This document shows positions 16,752 to 26,117 of a stretch of 44,752 bases of DNA, one piece after another. Positions within the stretch are counted from its first letter, which is position 1, and each line of letters starts with the position of its first letter. Location: NCBI GenBank assembly GCA_027307195.1, contig DAHUXL010000255.1, positions 1-44,752 of the forward strand, given 5' to 3'. The translations under genes were made by a program, and so were the position numbers. Below the pieces are notes generated by a model that saw only the letters and a program-made list of their open reading frames with translations, made no database searches and was not told the origin of the DNA. The stretch is from Rhodanobacter sp. (lineage in GTDB: Bacteria; Pseudomonadota; Gammaproteobacteria; Xanthomonadales; Rhodanobacteraceae).

Positions 16752-17402
16752 TCAGCGTGGCAGGTACGCACGCAGGAACATGGTGACACCGTCTCGCGCC
16801 GTGGCTTCGATTTCCTCGGCATAGCTCTGCGGACAATCCATGCAACCAAACATCTGACGCATCATCAGATTGCCTTTGATCAGGGCCAGGAACTGTCCGC
16901 TGGCACGCGCTACGTCGTCGATCTCCAGCTGTCCGGCGTCAACCGCCTGCTGCAGCAGACGTTCCATCAAGCCGTGCGTCCGCGTGGCACCCTCTTCCCA
17001 GATCAGCTTGCCGTAGCGTGGATTGCCTTGTCGGCAGTCGCTGAGGATGGCGCGGAAGGTGCCCACGGTTTCGGCATTGCAATCGAGATGGGCGTGAGTC
17101 AGCGCGACCCGCAACAGGGTTTCCTTGATATCGACCTGCGCATCGAAGAAATAAGTCTCTTCCGGCAGCAGGTCCTGGATGCGCGAGCGGATCACTTCGC
17201 GGAACAGGTTGTCCTTGTCGCCGTAATGGCTGTAGACGGTGAGCTTGGAGACTCCAGCGTCAGCCGCGATCGCGTCCATGCTGGTACCGGCAAACGCATT
17301 GCGGATGAACAGAGCCTTGGCCGCCGCCAGAATCGCCGCACGCTTCTCCATGTCCTTCGGGCGGCCAGGACCCTGGGGTTTGATTTGCGCGCTGGTATTC
17401 AT
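16752..17402 (-). CDS. TetR-family regulator, AefR-like
   Basis: This encodes a 216-residue repressor-type regulator. The helix-turn-helix covers about residues 25-70, with SMDAIAADAGVSKLTVYSHY and GDKDNLFREVI. The C-terminal ligand domain (about 90-205) resembles the AefR-like group, whose members often control efflux systems or quorum-sensing genes. GGAGG immediately precedes the ATG, and a good -10 box lies 34 bases upstream. It is divergent from the methyltransferase-like and tolC-like genes, with a 264-base gap. Control of that pair is plausible but not shown. Confidence 0.92.
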   Translation of the reverse strand: MNTSAQIKPQGPGRPKDMEKRAAILAAAKALFIRNAFAGTSMDAIAADAGVSKLTVYSHYGDKDNLFREVIRSRIQDLLPEETYFFDAQVDIKETLLRVALTHAHLDCNAETVGTFRAILSDCRQGNPRYGKLIWEEGATRTHGLMERLLQQAVDAGQLEIDDVARASGQFLALIKGNLMMRQMFGCMDCPQSYAEEIEATARDGVTMFLRAYLPR

Positions 17403-17435
17403 GCCTCCACCTTCACAAAAGAGAATTCGAGCTTT

Positions 17436-17441
17436 ATTATA
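17436..17441 (-). promoter_or_regulatory. -10 box of the tetR promoter
   Basis: On the reverse strand this reads TATAAT exactly, in an AT-rich patch (17425-17460) of an otherwise GC-rich region. It lies 34 bases before the tetR ATG. The -35 candidate 17 bases upstream (TGGAAA) is weak. Confidence 0.5.
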
Positions 17442-17666
17442 CGCAGCGGTTCAATTATTTTCCAGAATGCGCCGACCCCGCGGTTTCGGCGCATTCATGA
17501 GCGCATCCGATCACGTGTGACGTCCGTCAACTGCTTGCGATGACTTCCGGCACTTCGTGGGCTGGCATGCAAGCCGCAGGCTTGTCACGTCGGACGTGTC
17601 ATTGTGGGCGCGGGTCTAACCGCTTATCCTTTTTGACCTTTTTCGATCCGCACGGGACACGAGCAG

Positions 17667-18326
17667 ATGGCGATGAATATCGAGCAGGCGCGACTCAACA
17701 TGGTGGAAAACCAGGTGCGCCCTTGGGAGGTGCTGGACGGCCGCGTGCTGGACGTCATCAGCCGCGTGCGCCGCGAGGATTTTGTCGCCCCCGAACATCG
17801 CCAGATCGCCTTCGCCGACCTGTGCCTGCCACTGGGCCATGGCGAAGTGATGATGAAGCCGGTGGTGGAAGGTCGCGTGTTGCAGGCGCTGGAGCTGCAG
17901 CCGACCGATCGCGTGCTGGAAATAGGCACTGGCTCGGGCTTTCTCACCGCCTGTCTGGCCACCTTGTCGGCGCAAGTGACCAGCGTGGACATGCATGCCG
18001 ATTTCACCAGTGCGGCGGCACAGCGACTGCAGACGGCAGGCATCACCAATGTCAGCCTGGTCACCGATGAGGCCGTGCATGCCTGGCAACCCGAGGGCTT
18101 GTTCGATGCCCTGGTGGTGACCGGTGCCGTCTTCGAGATCCCGCCGCGCTGGCTGACCTGGCTCAACCCCGGTTCACGTGCGCTGGTCGTGCGCGGGCTG
18201 TCGCCAGTGCAGCATGCCACCTTGCTGACTCACGAAGGGGCCGGTCGTTATCGCGAAGAGACCCTGTTCGAAACCGATCTCCCGTATCTGACTCACGCCG
18301 AACCACCACAACGGTTCGTGTTCTGA
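17667..18326 (+). CDS. Protein-L-isoaspartate methyltransferase-like protein
   Basis: This encodes a 219-residue SAM-dependent methyltransferase-fold protein. The SAM motif VLEIGTGSGFLTACLA is at about residues 83-98. The N-terminal stretch ARLNMVENQVRPWEVLD and the PLGHGEVMMKPVVEGR segment place it with the shorter Pcm-related paralogues seen beside tolC in related gammaproteobacteria. Canonical Pcm has an ISQP-type segment where this protein has VMMKP, so repair of isoaspartyl residues should not be assumed. It ends 33 bases before the tolC-like gene and probably shares a transcript with it. Confidence 0.85.
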   Translation: MAMNIEQARLNMVENQVRPWEVLDGRVLDVISRVRREDFVAPEHRQIAFADLCLPLGHGEVMMKPVVEGRVLQALELQPTDRVLEIGTGSGFLTACLATLSAQVTSVDMHADFTSAAAQRLQTAGITNVSLVTDEAVHAWQPEGLFDALVVTGAVFEIPPRWLTWLNPGSRALVVRGLSPVQHATLLTHEGAGRYREETLFETDLPYLTHAEPPQRFVF

Positions 18327-18359
18327 CTACGCCCCGACCGATCCCCCAAGAGGCAACCC

Positions 18360-19661
18360 ATGCGTTTGAAGCTGCTCACCCTGGCCCTGGCACTGGCTGC
18401 CATTTCGCTGCCCAGCCACGGTACGGATCTGCTCGATGCCTACCATGACGCGCGCGCCAACGATCCGGTGCTGTCGCAAGCCGACGCCACACGTTTGGCC
18501 ACGGGCGAAGGCGTGGATCAGGCACGTGCGCTCCTGCTGCCGCAAATCAACGGAAGCATGAGCCTGAGCCAGACCAACGGCGGCAACCTGATCGGACACA
18601 GCCGTTCGCGCAACATCAGCGGCACGCTCAACCAGACCGTGCTCGACTTCAGCAAGTACGCCAACCTCAAGGCCGCGCACTCGGCCTCGGATGCCCAGGA
18701 CGAGCTGTACCAGGCGGCGGCGCAGGCGCTGTACGTGCGGGTGGCCACGGCCTACTTCGGCGTGTTGACCAGCGAGGACGGACTTACCTACGCCAAGGCC
18801 AACGAGGACGCGTTCCGGCAGCAGTACGAACAATCCGACCAGCGCTTCAAGGTCGGCCTCTCGCCGATCACCGACGTCTATCAGGCCAAGGCCTATTACG
18901 AGGCGGCCAAGTCGCAGACGATCGCCGCGCAGAACGCGCTCAACGACGCGCGCGAGGCGCTCACCCAGATCACCGGCAAGCCGACCGGCGACCTGAAGAA
19001 GCTGCGCGACGACCTGCCGATGCAGCCGCCCGTGCCAGCCGATCAGGACAGCTGGGTCAAGCAGGCCCTGCAGACCAACCCCAGTCTGCTGGCGCAGAAA
19101 AACAATGTGGAAACCGCGCAGCACAACATCAGCGCTGCGCGTGCCGGGCACCTGCCGACGATCAGTGCCGGCATCACCTACGGCAAGGGTGCCAGCTGGT
19201 CCGAAACCGATGCCAACAGCCGCTTTCGTGACCCCGCCTCGACCACGATCGGGCTGACCTTGAACGTGCCGATCTTCTCCGGCGGTGCGACACAGTCACG
19301 CGTGCGCCAGTCGATCTACGAGCGCGACGCCGCCACCGATGCGATGGAATCGCAGCGTCGTCAGGTGGTGCGCGATACGCTCAACTACTACCGTTCGGTG
19401 ATCGCCGGCATCGCACAGGTGGAGTCGGCCAAGGCTTCGGTGGACTCCGGCCAGAAAGCGCTTGAAGCGACCCGCGCAGGTTTCGAGGTAGGCACCCAGA
19501 CGATGACCAACGTGCTGCTGGCGATCCAGATCCTCACCTCCTCGGAAAGCAGCTACTCGCAGGCCCGTCACCAGTTCATCCTGAACAAGCTGCTGCTCAA
19601 GGAAACCGCCGGTACGGCTGACCTGAAGGACATCGAGACGATCAACGCACTGCTGCAGTAA
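18360..19661 (+). CDS. tolC: TolC-family outer-membrane channel protein
   Basis: This encodes a 433-residue outer-membrane efflux protein. A signal peptide covers residues 1-21 (ending LPSHG). Two repeats of the outer-membrane efflux domain follow, with TolC-like landmarks such as DLLDAYHDARANDPVLSQA, LDFSKY and the RSVIAGIAQVESAKASVDSG helix. TolC forms a trimeric duct for type I secretion and tripartite pumps. No membrane-fusion or pump genes are adjacent, so it probably serves several partners encoded elsewhere, as E. coli TolC does. GAGG precedes the ATG. A strong terminator follows. Confidence 0.9.
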   Translation: MRLKLLTLALALAAISLPSHGTDLLDAYHDARANDPVLSQADATRLATGEGVDQARALLLPQINGSMSLSQTNGGNLIGHSRSRNISGTLNQTVLDFSKYANLKAAHSASDAQDELYQAAAQALYVRVATAYFGVLTSEDGLTYAKANEDAFRQQYEQSDQRFKVGLSPITDVYQAKAYYEAAKSQTIAAQNALNDAREALTQITGKPTGDLKKLRDDLPMQPPVPADQDSWVKQALQTNPSLLAQKNNVETAQHNISAARAGHLPTISAGITYGKGASWSETDANSRFRDPASTTIGLTLNVPIFSGGATQSRVRQSIYERDAATDAMESQRRQVVRDTLNYYRSVIAGIAQVESAKASVDSGQKALEATRAGFEVGTQTMTNVLLAIQILTSSESSYSQARHQFILNKLLLKETAGTADLKDIETINALLQ

Positions 19662-19682
19662 GCCGCCGCGCGTTGCATGCGG

Positions 19683-19710
19683 AAACGGCCGGGACAGACC
19701 CGGCCGTTTT
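19683..19710. terminator. Bidirectional terminator between tolC and waaA
   Basis: An 11-bp GC-rich stem (19683-19693 with 19699-19709) around a 5-base loop ends in TTTT on the forward strand, and the opposite strand ends in TTTCC. It lies between two convergent genes. Confidence 0.85.
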
Positions 19711-19738
19711 GCTGTCGGCACCCTTCTTCGTATGCGGA

Positions 19739-21004
19739 CTATTCCTGCAGCAGCGCATCGATCATCTGCATGATCCGATGCACCGCGCCGCGTTCCCGCT
19801 CGAACACCTGCTGCGCGGCCCGCCCCATCCGCTCGCGCTTGGCGATGTCGAGCAACAGCTTCAGCACGTCAGGGCCGAGTCGATCGGCGCCGGCCACGCG
19901 TTCGGCACCACCCTGCTGGATCAGGCTGCGGGTGATTTCCTCGAAATTGAAGGTGTGCGGACCAACCAGTACCGGCACCGACAGCGCCGCCGGCTCCAGC
20001 ACATTGTGGCCACCGATCGGCACCAGGCTGCCGCCGACGAAGGCCACTTCGGTCGCCGCGAAGAACGGCATCAGCTGACCCATCGCGTCAATCACGAAGA
20101 CCTGGTGCGATGGCGATGGCATGCCATCGCCGCTGCGTGTGGCAACCATGAAACCGAGACTGCGCACGGCATGTTCGACCAGTCGGAAGCGCTCCGGATG
20201 ACGCGGCGCCAGCAGCAGCAATGCGTCGGGCAATCGCTTCAATACCTGCAGGTGCGCCTCGAGTACGGCCAGCTCTTCGCCTTCATGCGTACTCGCCGCC
20301 ATCCATACCGGCCGCCGCGGTCCCCAGTGATTGCGCAGGGCGGCACCTTCGGCCACCGCACCCCCCGGTATCGGCATGTCGAACTTCATGTTGCCGGTGA
20401 CCACGATCTGCTGCGGGTCGGCCCCCAGCAATCGATATCGGGCCGCATCGGTGCGCGACTGCGCGGCAATCTGGCGAACGCAGCGCAGCGCCGAACGCAC
20501 CAGTCCGCGCATCGGCTTGTAGCCGCGCAACGAGCGTTCGGACAGTCGCGCATTGACGATCATCAGCGGAATGCCGCGCCGGCGGCAGGCAAAGTAAAGG
20601 TTCGGCCAGATCTCGGTTTCCACGATCAACGCCAGCCGTGGCCGCACCCGATTGAGGAAGCGGCTTACCGAAAACGGCAGGTCGTACGGCAGGTACACAT
20701 GGAACACGCTGTCACCAAACAGCTGGTGCACCCGCGCAGTCCCGGTCGGCGTGACTGTGGTAATCACCAGCGGCGCGTTCGGATAATCCCGACGCAGCGC
20801 CTTGATCATCGGCTCGGCCGCGTTCACCTCGCCGACCGACACCGCATGCACCCACAGGCTGCCGCTGAATCCGGGCGCATCGAAGAAGCCGAACCGCTCG
20901 GGCCAGCGGTGATGGTAGGGCCGCGAACGTACCCCACGCGCCAGCAACCGCAGCACCAGCAGCGGCGTCACCAGAAACATCGCGAGGGTGTAGAGATAGC
21001 GCAA
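19739..21004 (-). CDS. waaA: 3-deoxy-D-manno-octulosonic acid (Kdo) transferase
   Basis: This encodes a 421-residue inner-membrane-bound GT-B glycosyltransferase that adds Kdo from CMP-Kdo to lipid IVA in lipopolysaccharide synthesis. An N-terminal membrane anchor (about 1-22) precedes the motif HAVSVGEVNAAEPM, which carries the catalytic base Glu59. ETEIWPN and FVGGSLVPIGGHNVLEPA are further family signatures. Length is typical. The start appears to be TTG at 21004, with AAGGA 7 bases upstream; no ATG fits the anchor as well. It is divergent from lpxL, the next step of the same pathway, with an 83-base gap. Confidence 0.96.
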   Translation of the reverse strand: MRYLYTLAMFLVTPLLVLRLLARGVRSRPYHHRWPERFGFFDAPGFSGSLWVHAVSVGEVNAAEPMIKALRRDYPNAPLVITTVTPTGTARVHQLFGDSVFHVYLPYDLPFSVSRFLNRVRPRLALIVETEIWPNLYFACRRRGIPLMIVNARLSERSLRGYKPMRGLVRSALRCVRQIAAQSRTDAARYRLLGADPQQIVVTGNMKFDMPIPGGAVAEGAALRNHWGPRRPVWMAASTHEGEELAVLEAHLQVLKRLPDALLLLAPRHPERFRLVEHAVRSLGFMVATRSGDGMPSPSHQVFVIDAMGQLMPFFAATEVAFVGGSLVPIGGHNVLEPAALSVPVLVGPHTFNFEEITRSLIQQGGAERVAGADRLGPDVLKLLLDIAKRERMGRAAQQVFERERGAVHRIMQMIDALLQE

Positions 21005-21087
21005 CGTTCGATCCTTGCAGCGGACGCGCGAGTATAGCGAGAGCCGTCGACCCGAACCGACTCCATCTCGAAAGACAGCCCGCTACA

Positions 21088-22023
21088 ATGTCGACGATGC
21101 CCGGCATGCCCCGCCCCACCTTCACCCGTTCACTGCTTGCTCCTCGCCAATGGCCGGCATGGCTGGGCGTGGCCGCGATTTGGCTGATCGCGCACCTGCC
21201 GCAGACTGCGCTGATGTGGGTAGGCCGCCGCCTCGGCGCATTGATATTGCGGATTCCTTCCGAGCGACGGCGCATTGCCGAGACCAATATCGCGATGTGC
21301 TTCCCCGATCTCGAGGTCGCCGAGCGGGCTGCACTGGTCGACGCCAACCTGCGCGACATCGGCCTGATGCTGGTGGAGTTCGCGCTGGGCTGGATGGGCA
21401 GCGACCGCCGCATGGCCGACATTCCCACCCGCATCGATGGGTTGCAACATCTCGAGGCCGCGCGCGCGCAAGGCAAAGGCGTGCTGCTGGTGGGCGGTCA
21501 TTTCTCGCATCTGGAATTGTGCGCGCGGCTGGTCTCGCAACGCATCCGCATCGCCGGCATGTACCGCCGGATGGATTCGGCCGTGTTCGAATGGGTCGTG
21601 CTGCGCGCGAGGCTGCACTATGCCGCCGCGATGTTCGACAAGGACGATATCCGCGGCACGGTGAAGTACCTGCGCGCCGGTGGCACGCTGTGGTACGCGC
21701 CGGACCAGGACATGCGCAGCAAGGACAGCGTGTTCGTGCCGTTCTTCGGCGTGCCGGCGGCCACCATCACGGCCACCCATCATCTGGCGCGAATGTCCGG
21801 CGCGGTGGTGATCCCGTTCTTCCATCGCCGCTTGCCGGACGGTCAGGGCTATGCGCTGCGCCTGGGCGCGCCACTGGAAAGCTTTCCCGGCACCGAGGTG
21901 CTGGACGATACCGCCCGCGTCAATGCGTGCATCGAACAGATGGTGCGCGAAGCGCCCGAGCAGTATCTGTGGGTGCACAAGCGATTCAAGACGCGACCAG
22001 TGGATGCGCCCGCGCCGTACTGA
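21088..22023 (+). CDS. lpxL: Lipid A late acyltransferase (LpxL/HtrB family)
   Basis: This encodes a 311-residue inner-membrane acyltransferase that adds a secondary fatty acid to Kdo2-lipid IVA. A membrane helix lies at about 24-40. The catalytic HX4(D/E) motif is present as HFSHLE (His138, Glu143), followed by the MYRRMDSAVFE and YAPDQDMRSKDSVFVPFFG segments of the family. The product would be lauroyl- or related acyl-lipid A; chain length cannot be read. Several close in-frame ATGs (21088, 21097, 21106) make the exact start uncertain. The gene is head-to-head with waaA. Confidence 0.93.
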   Translation: MSTMPGMPRPTFTRSLLAPRQWPAWLGVAAIWLIAHLPQTALMWVGRRLGALILRIPSERRRIAETNIAMCFPDLEVAERAALVDANLRDIGLMLVEFALGWMGSDRRMADIPTRIDGLQHLEAARAQGKGVLLVGGHFSHLELCARLVSQRIRIAGMYRRMDSAVFEWVVLRARLHYAAAMFDKDDIRGTVKYLRAGGTLWYAPDQDMRSKDSVFVPFFGVPAATITATHHLARMSGAVVIPFFHRRLPDGQGYALRLGAPLESFPGTEVLDDTARVNACIEQMVREAPEQYLWVHKRFKTRPVDAPAPY

Positions 22024-22207
22024 TCGACAGGTCGATGAAAGGGTGCCTGGTGTGAAATTGCGCCAGTATTCGAAGGCCTCATCGCCCCATGTCGACCCCA
22101 CCTTGTCTGTACTGGCCGTGCATCGGCCGGCGTGAGCACGCCCATTGCAGCCGACGCGACGCCATTGCCGGTGCGAAGCGGGCCTATCGTGAAGCACGGG
22201 GCACGGC

Positions 22208-22954
22208 ATGACCCGCGCCACGCTGTCGGCGGCAACTCCCCTGCCGATCCTCACCTACCACAACATCGCGGACGCGCCCCGCGACATCCGCCGTTGGCGC
22301 AGCCTGTACGTGAGCCCCGCCGCGTTTGCACGACAGATGTGGCTGCTGCGGCGGTTTGGCTACACCGGACTGTCCATGTCCGCCGCGCTGCCCTACCTGC
22401 AAGGCGACCGCAGCGGCCGCATCGCCGTCATCACCTTGGACGATGGCTACGTGGACAACCTGGAGTCTGCGCTTCCGGTGCTGCAGCGCTACGGTTTCAG
22501 CGCCACCTGCTACGTCGTCAGCGGCAGCATCGGCCAATACAACCAGTGGGACGACGAACGGCTGGGCGTGCGCAAGCCGCTGATGTCGGTGGAGCAGCTG
22601 CGCAGCTGGCAGCGCGGCGGCATGGAGATTGGAGCGCATACCCGAAGCCATCCCCGGCTGACCCAATGCACTGACGCGCAACTGCGCGACGAGGTCCAGG
22701 GCAGCAAGGCGACGCTGGAGGATCACCTTGGCACACCGGTCACGCAGTTCTGCTACCCGTACGGCGATGCCGACGACCGCGTGGCCGGCATGGTCCGCGA
22801 AGCGGGTTTCGCTGCCGCCACCACTACCCGGCGCGGCCGGACCCGCGCCGGCATGGACCTGTGGCAGCTGCCGCGGGTACAGATCGCACGCCACCATCTG
22901 TTGCCACAGTTCGCCATGCGCGTGATGTCGGGTTACGAGGATCGCCGCGCGTGA
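22208..22954 (+). CDS. Polysaccharide deacetylase family protein
   Basis: This encodes a 248-residue NodB-fold carbohydrate esterase of family 4 type. The metal and catalytic motif is TLDDG (Asp78, Asp79), and the zinc-binding HxxxH motif is HTRSH (His144, His148). A FCYPYGDAD segment follows, as expected. The enzyme removes acetyl groups from N-acetyl sugars. No signal peptide is visible, so it probably acts in the cytoplasm on a lipid-linked or LPS-core sugar; inference. It overlaps the next glycosyltransferase gene by 4 bases (GTGA), so the two products are translationally coupled and probably act on the same glycan. Confidence 0.9.
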   Translation: MTRATLSAATPLPILTYHNIADAPRDIRRWRSLYVSPAAFARQMWLLRRFGYTGLSMSAALPYLQGDRSGRIAVITLDDGYVDNLESALPVLQRYGFSATCYVVSGSIGQYNQWDDERLGVRKPLMSVEQLRSWQRGGMEIGAHTRSHPRLTQCTDAQLRDEVQGSKATLEDHLGTPVTQFCYPYGDADDRVAGMVREAGFAAATTTRRGRTRAGMDLWQLPRVQIARHHLLPQFAMRVMSGYEDRRA

Positions 22955-24027
22955 AACTGCTCTTTGTCGGCACCAATCCCGAAAACACCGGGGCCGCCAG
23001 TCACTTTGTCGCCCTGGTGCAGGCGATGGCCGAGGCCGGGCATGCAGTGAGCGTAGTGACCTATCCCGATGGCCTGATCTGGCAGGGGTTGGCGCTGTCC
23101 AACGTGCGCCTCTACAGGGCGAAGTTTCGCAATGTGCTCGACCTGCGTGGCTATGCCGCCGTCTTCAAGGCAGCGCGAGATCTTAAACCCGACTGGCTGG
23201 TCGGCAACTTCGGCAAGGAATACTGGCCGTTGATCCTGGCCGGACGGCTGCTGCGTGTGCCGGTTGCGCTGTTCCGGCATCGCACGCCGGCGATGAAGCG
23301 GATTTCGGCCTACCTGATCCCGCGTCTGGCACAACGCTTCTTCGCCGTCTCGCAACACGCCCGTCAGGCCTATCTCGATCGCGGCATCCCGGGCCATCTG
23401 GTGCGCGTACTGTACAACCCGGTGAACATGGAGCTGTGTCGGTTCGATCCGCAGCAGCGCAGCGAGATCCTGCACTCGCTCGGTGTCGACGAGGGCGCGA
23501 TCGTGCTCGGCTACACCGGTCGCATGCACCACGGCAAGGGCATCTTTCCCTTGTTCGAAGCGGCCACCGCAGCCATGGCCGTGGAGCCACGACTGCATTG
23601 CGTCTGGCTGGGCGATGGCCCCGATGCACGGACCCTGCGTGATCTCGCCGCCGCGCATCCGACGGCTGGGCGACACCATTTCCCCGGCTGGATCCACGAT
23701 GTCCATCCCTATTACAGCGCGTTCTCCATGCTGGCCTTCCCGTCGATCGCGACGGAGACGTTCGGCCGGGTCTCGGTTGAGGCCCAAGCCGCCGGCGTCC
23801 CCGTACTGGGCAGCGATATCGGCGGGATTCCCGAGACAATGGATGCCGGCGTGACGGGCCTGCTGCTGCCACCGGGCGACGTCGCGGCGTGGCGCGAGGC
23901 CATCCTGAAGCTGTGCGATCCATCCCTGCGCATGTCGATGGGTGCTGCCGCACGTGAATACGTGCAAAAGCATTTCAGTACGGTGGTAATCGCCAGTCAG
24001 TTTCTGCAGATACTGACCGGCGACTGA
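22951..24027 (+). CDS. Glycosyltransferase family 4
   Basis: This encodes a 358-residue GT-B glycosyltransferase. The N-terminal KLLFVGTNPENTGAASHFV has the glycine-rich loop of the acceptor domain. The C-terminal donor domain contains LGYTGRMHHGKGI and the E-x7-E motif in ETFGRVSVEAQAAGVPVLG. It starts with GTG at 22951, overlapping the deacetylase stop codon. It probably transfers a sugar to the LPS core or another envelope glycan. A 12-base gap separates it from the convergent GT2 gene, leaving no room for a terminator. Confidence 0.9.
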   Translation: MKLLFVGTNPENTGAASHFVALVQAMAEAGHAVSVVTYPDGLIWQGLALSNVRLYRAKFRNVLDLRGYAAVFKAARDLKPDWLVGNFGKEYWPLILAGRLLRVPVALFRHRTPAMKRISAYLIPRLAQRFFAVSQHARQAYLDRGIPGHLVRVLYNPVNMELCRFDPQQRSEILHSLGVDEGAIVLGYTGRMHHGKGIFPLFEAATAAMAVEPRLHCVWLGDGPDARTLRDLAAAHPTAGRHHFPGWIHDVHPYYSAFSMLAFPSIATETFGRVSVEAQAAGVPVLGSDIGGIPETMDAGVTGLLLPPGDVAAWREAILKLCDPSLRMSMGAAAREYVQKHFSTVVIASQFLQILTGD

Positions 24028-24039
24028 CACGCCGTCGTA

Positions 24040-24798
24040 TCAATCCGGCTGCCGACGCTGCCGCTCGTACAACTTGGCGTATTTCAGGAACGCGTAGAAC
24101 GCGTGGACCCGCGCCGCGATGAAACCGGCCCAGCCGGAACGCCAATGCCCGCGCAGCGCGTAATAGCGCAAGAACGCCACCGTGGGATACGCCACCATGC
24201 GCAGTCGCAGCCAGCGCACCCTGCGCTGGGCCAGGTCGGCCAGCTGCAGGCTTGAATAGCGGTTCGCCTTGGCCACGCGTCCGGCGATGTCGGGCTCGCC
24301 GTAGTGATCGATGATCACGTCGAGCACGCCCACCGAACCGTCCACCAGCACCGACTCGTGCACCTCATGGTCGCTCATGCGCGCGCGCTGGCGATCGAAC
24401 AGCCGCACATAGTGATTGAGCCGACCGTGCAAGGACTGCCAGCGCCAGAACTGCCACTCGCGCCGCCACAGCTGATAGCCCGCATGCGCCGGCTTCACCA
24501 GAGCCTGTTGCAGCAGCGCGATGGAGTCCGGCGCCAGCGATTCGTCGGAATCCAGCAGCAGTACCCAGGGATGGCTGGCCAGGTCGATCGCCGCCTGCTT
24601 CTGTGCACTGTAGCCGGCAAACGGCTGGGTGTGGATGCGTGCACCGTAGTGCGCGGCGATCGCGGTGGTGGCGTCGGTCGAGCCCGAGTCCAGCACCACG
24701 ATCTCGTCGACCCAGCTCACTCCACGCAGGCAGGCATCGAGCGTGTCGGCATTGTTGAACGTGGTCACCACCACCGACAGCGGCTCACGCTCGTTCAT
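24040..24798 (-). CDS. Glycosyltransferase family 2 (WaaE/KdtX-like)
   Basis: This encodes a 252-residue GT-A glycosyltransferase. The nucleotide-sugar site is seen in SVVVTTFNNADTLDACLRG and VLDSGSTD, and the metal-binding D-x-D in LLLDSDESL. The segment EWQFWRWQSLHGRLNHYVRL and DHEVHESV match the WaaE/KdtX group that modifies the LPS inner core, often with glucose. I chose ATG 24798 because GGAGG sits 6 bases upstream. The start overlaps the end of the O-antigen ligase-like gene by 14 bases, showing a shared transcript. Confidence 0.9.
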   Translation of the reverse strand: MNEREPLSVVVTTFNNADTLDACLRGVSWVDEIVVLDSGSTDATTAIAAHYGARIHTQPFAGYSAQKQAAIDLASHPWVLLLDSDESLAPDSIALLQQALVKPAHAGYQLWRREWQFWRWQSLHGRLNHYVRLFDRQRARMSDHEVHESVLVDGSVGVLDVIIDHYGEPDIAGRVAKANRYSSLQLADLAQRRVRWLRLRMVAYPTVAFLRYYALRGHWRSGWAGFIAARVHAFYAFLKYAKLYERQRRQPD

Positions 24799-26047
24799 CG
24801 CCGCCCTCCACGTACAACGCGGCACACCACAACCCGAGCAGCCAGGCGAACAGCAGCCCCCACCATGCCGAATAGAAGGCCAGATGGGTGTTCAACGGAA
24901 ACAGCATCACGCCCAGCGCCAGCGTGACCGGAAACGCGCGCGCGCGCGCCACCGCGCCAACCCGGCGCCATGCGCGCAACGCCAGTGCCGCGCCGGCCAG
25001 CCACAGCAGCAGGCCGATCGCGCCGGTTTCGGCAAGTATCTCCAGCACCAGCTGATGCGCATGACAGGCGCCCTCGCCGACACCGCAGGCTTCGGTAACC
25101 ACAAAATGATCGTTCGCCGGCGCGTATTGCGGATACGCATAGCGGAAGCCGCGCACGCCGACGCCATTGATGGGATGCGCCGCGATCATGCCGACACTCG
25201 CATGCCAGATATCGAGCCGACCACTGAGTGCGGTATCGATCGACTGGTCGGTGCCGTGCAACACCAGCAGGGTGCGTTGCATCCGGTCCTGGAAACGCGC
25301 GGAGGTTTTCCAGGCGACGCCGCCGGCCAAGGCCAGCAGCACTGCCGCGACCACGCAGAATCCGGCAAAGCGCAGCGGTGAGCGGGCCTCGCGCCAGGCG
25401 AATCCCAGCGCCACCAGTCCGTAGCACAGCCATGCCGCGCGCGAACCGGCCAGCAGCACCGGCCCGAGTATCAGCACGAAGGCGAACAACAAACCCGGCA
25501 AACCCCAGCGTCGGCGCGCCGCCCACAGCGCAAACGGCGACAGCACCGCCAGGGTCGGACCCAGCTTGAGATTGTCGGCGCCGAAAATGCCGGAGACGCG
25601 CTCGGCCTCGGCGTGGCCGCCCAAGCTCCAGCCGGTCATCGCCTGCAACCACGCATCGGCACACCATAGCGCCAGCACCAGTGCGACGGCCACATAGAGC
25701 GCCTGCAGCTTGTGCTCCCGCCGGATCGCGAAGCACGCATACAAACCCAGCGGCGCGTAGCGCAACAGTGCAGCTACCGTGCCCCAGCTCTTGCCCGGCA
25801 TGATCGCGTCGACGGCGGACAGCAACGCGGCGCCGACATAGGCGGCCAGCAGCCACAGCAACAGGCGCGCACCCGCATGCTCCTGCAGCACGTGCAGGTT
25901 TCGTGCAAACAGCATGATCACGCCGAGCAGGCACAGGAACGTACCCAGCTCCGAACTGCGCCCGAACGGCAGCAACGCGACCACCAGCCAGAACGGCAGC
26001 AACGGGGAACGCAGTGTGGCCTTGAGCGAGGTACCGAAGGAATTCAT
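24785..26047 (-). CDS. O-antigen ligase/polymerase-like membrane protein
   Basis: This encodes a 420-residue protein with about ten membrane helices of the Wzy/WaaL superfamily. The large periplasmic loop contains NGVGVRGFRYAYP and CHAHQLVLEILAETG; the H-x-x-L...G pattern is the family hallmark and includes the likely catalytic His. WaaL ligases join undecaprenyl-linked O-antigen to the lipid A core, and Wzy polymerises repeat units; sequence alone does not separate them. The neighbouring core-type glycosyltransferases favour ligase. The start at 26047 is the best guess; an ATG at 26077 is also in frame and neither has a strong ribosome-binding site. Confidence 0.83.
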   Translation of the reverse strand: MNSFGTSLKATLRSPLLPFWLVVALLPFGRSSELGTFLCLLGVIMLFARNLHVLQEHAGARLLLWLLAAYVGAALLSAVDAIMPGKSWGTVAALLRYAPLGLYACFAIRREHKLQALYVAVALVLALWCADAWLQAMTGWSLGGHAEAERVSGIFGADNLKLGPTLAVLSPFALWAARRRWGLPGLLFAFVLILGPVLLAGSRAAWLCYGLVALGFAWREARSPLRFAGFCVVAAVLLALAGGVAWKTSARFQDRMQRTLLVLHGTDQSIDTALSGRLDIWHASVGMIAAHPINGVGVRGFRYAYPQYAPANDHFVVTEACGVGEGACHAHQLVLEILAETGAIGLLLWLAGAALALRAWRRVGAVARARAFPVTLALGVMLFPLNTHLAFYSAWWGLLFAWLLGLWCAALYVEGGDERA

Positions 26048-26117
26048 GCGCGAACCGGAACGAAAGTGGTCACGCATTGTAGGCGAGCGCGAACGTTCGC
26101 GGACCCGAGGCTGGCTC

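Noticed and set aside
22024..22207. Gap between lpxL and the deacetylase gene examined for an RNA gene or terminator
   Set aside because: No convincing stem with T-tract and no tRNA-like pattern was found.
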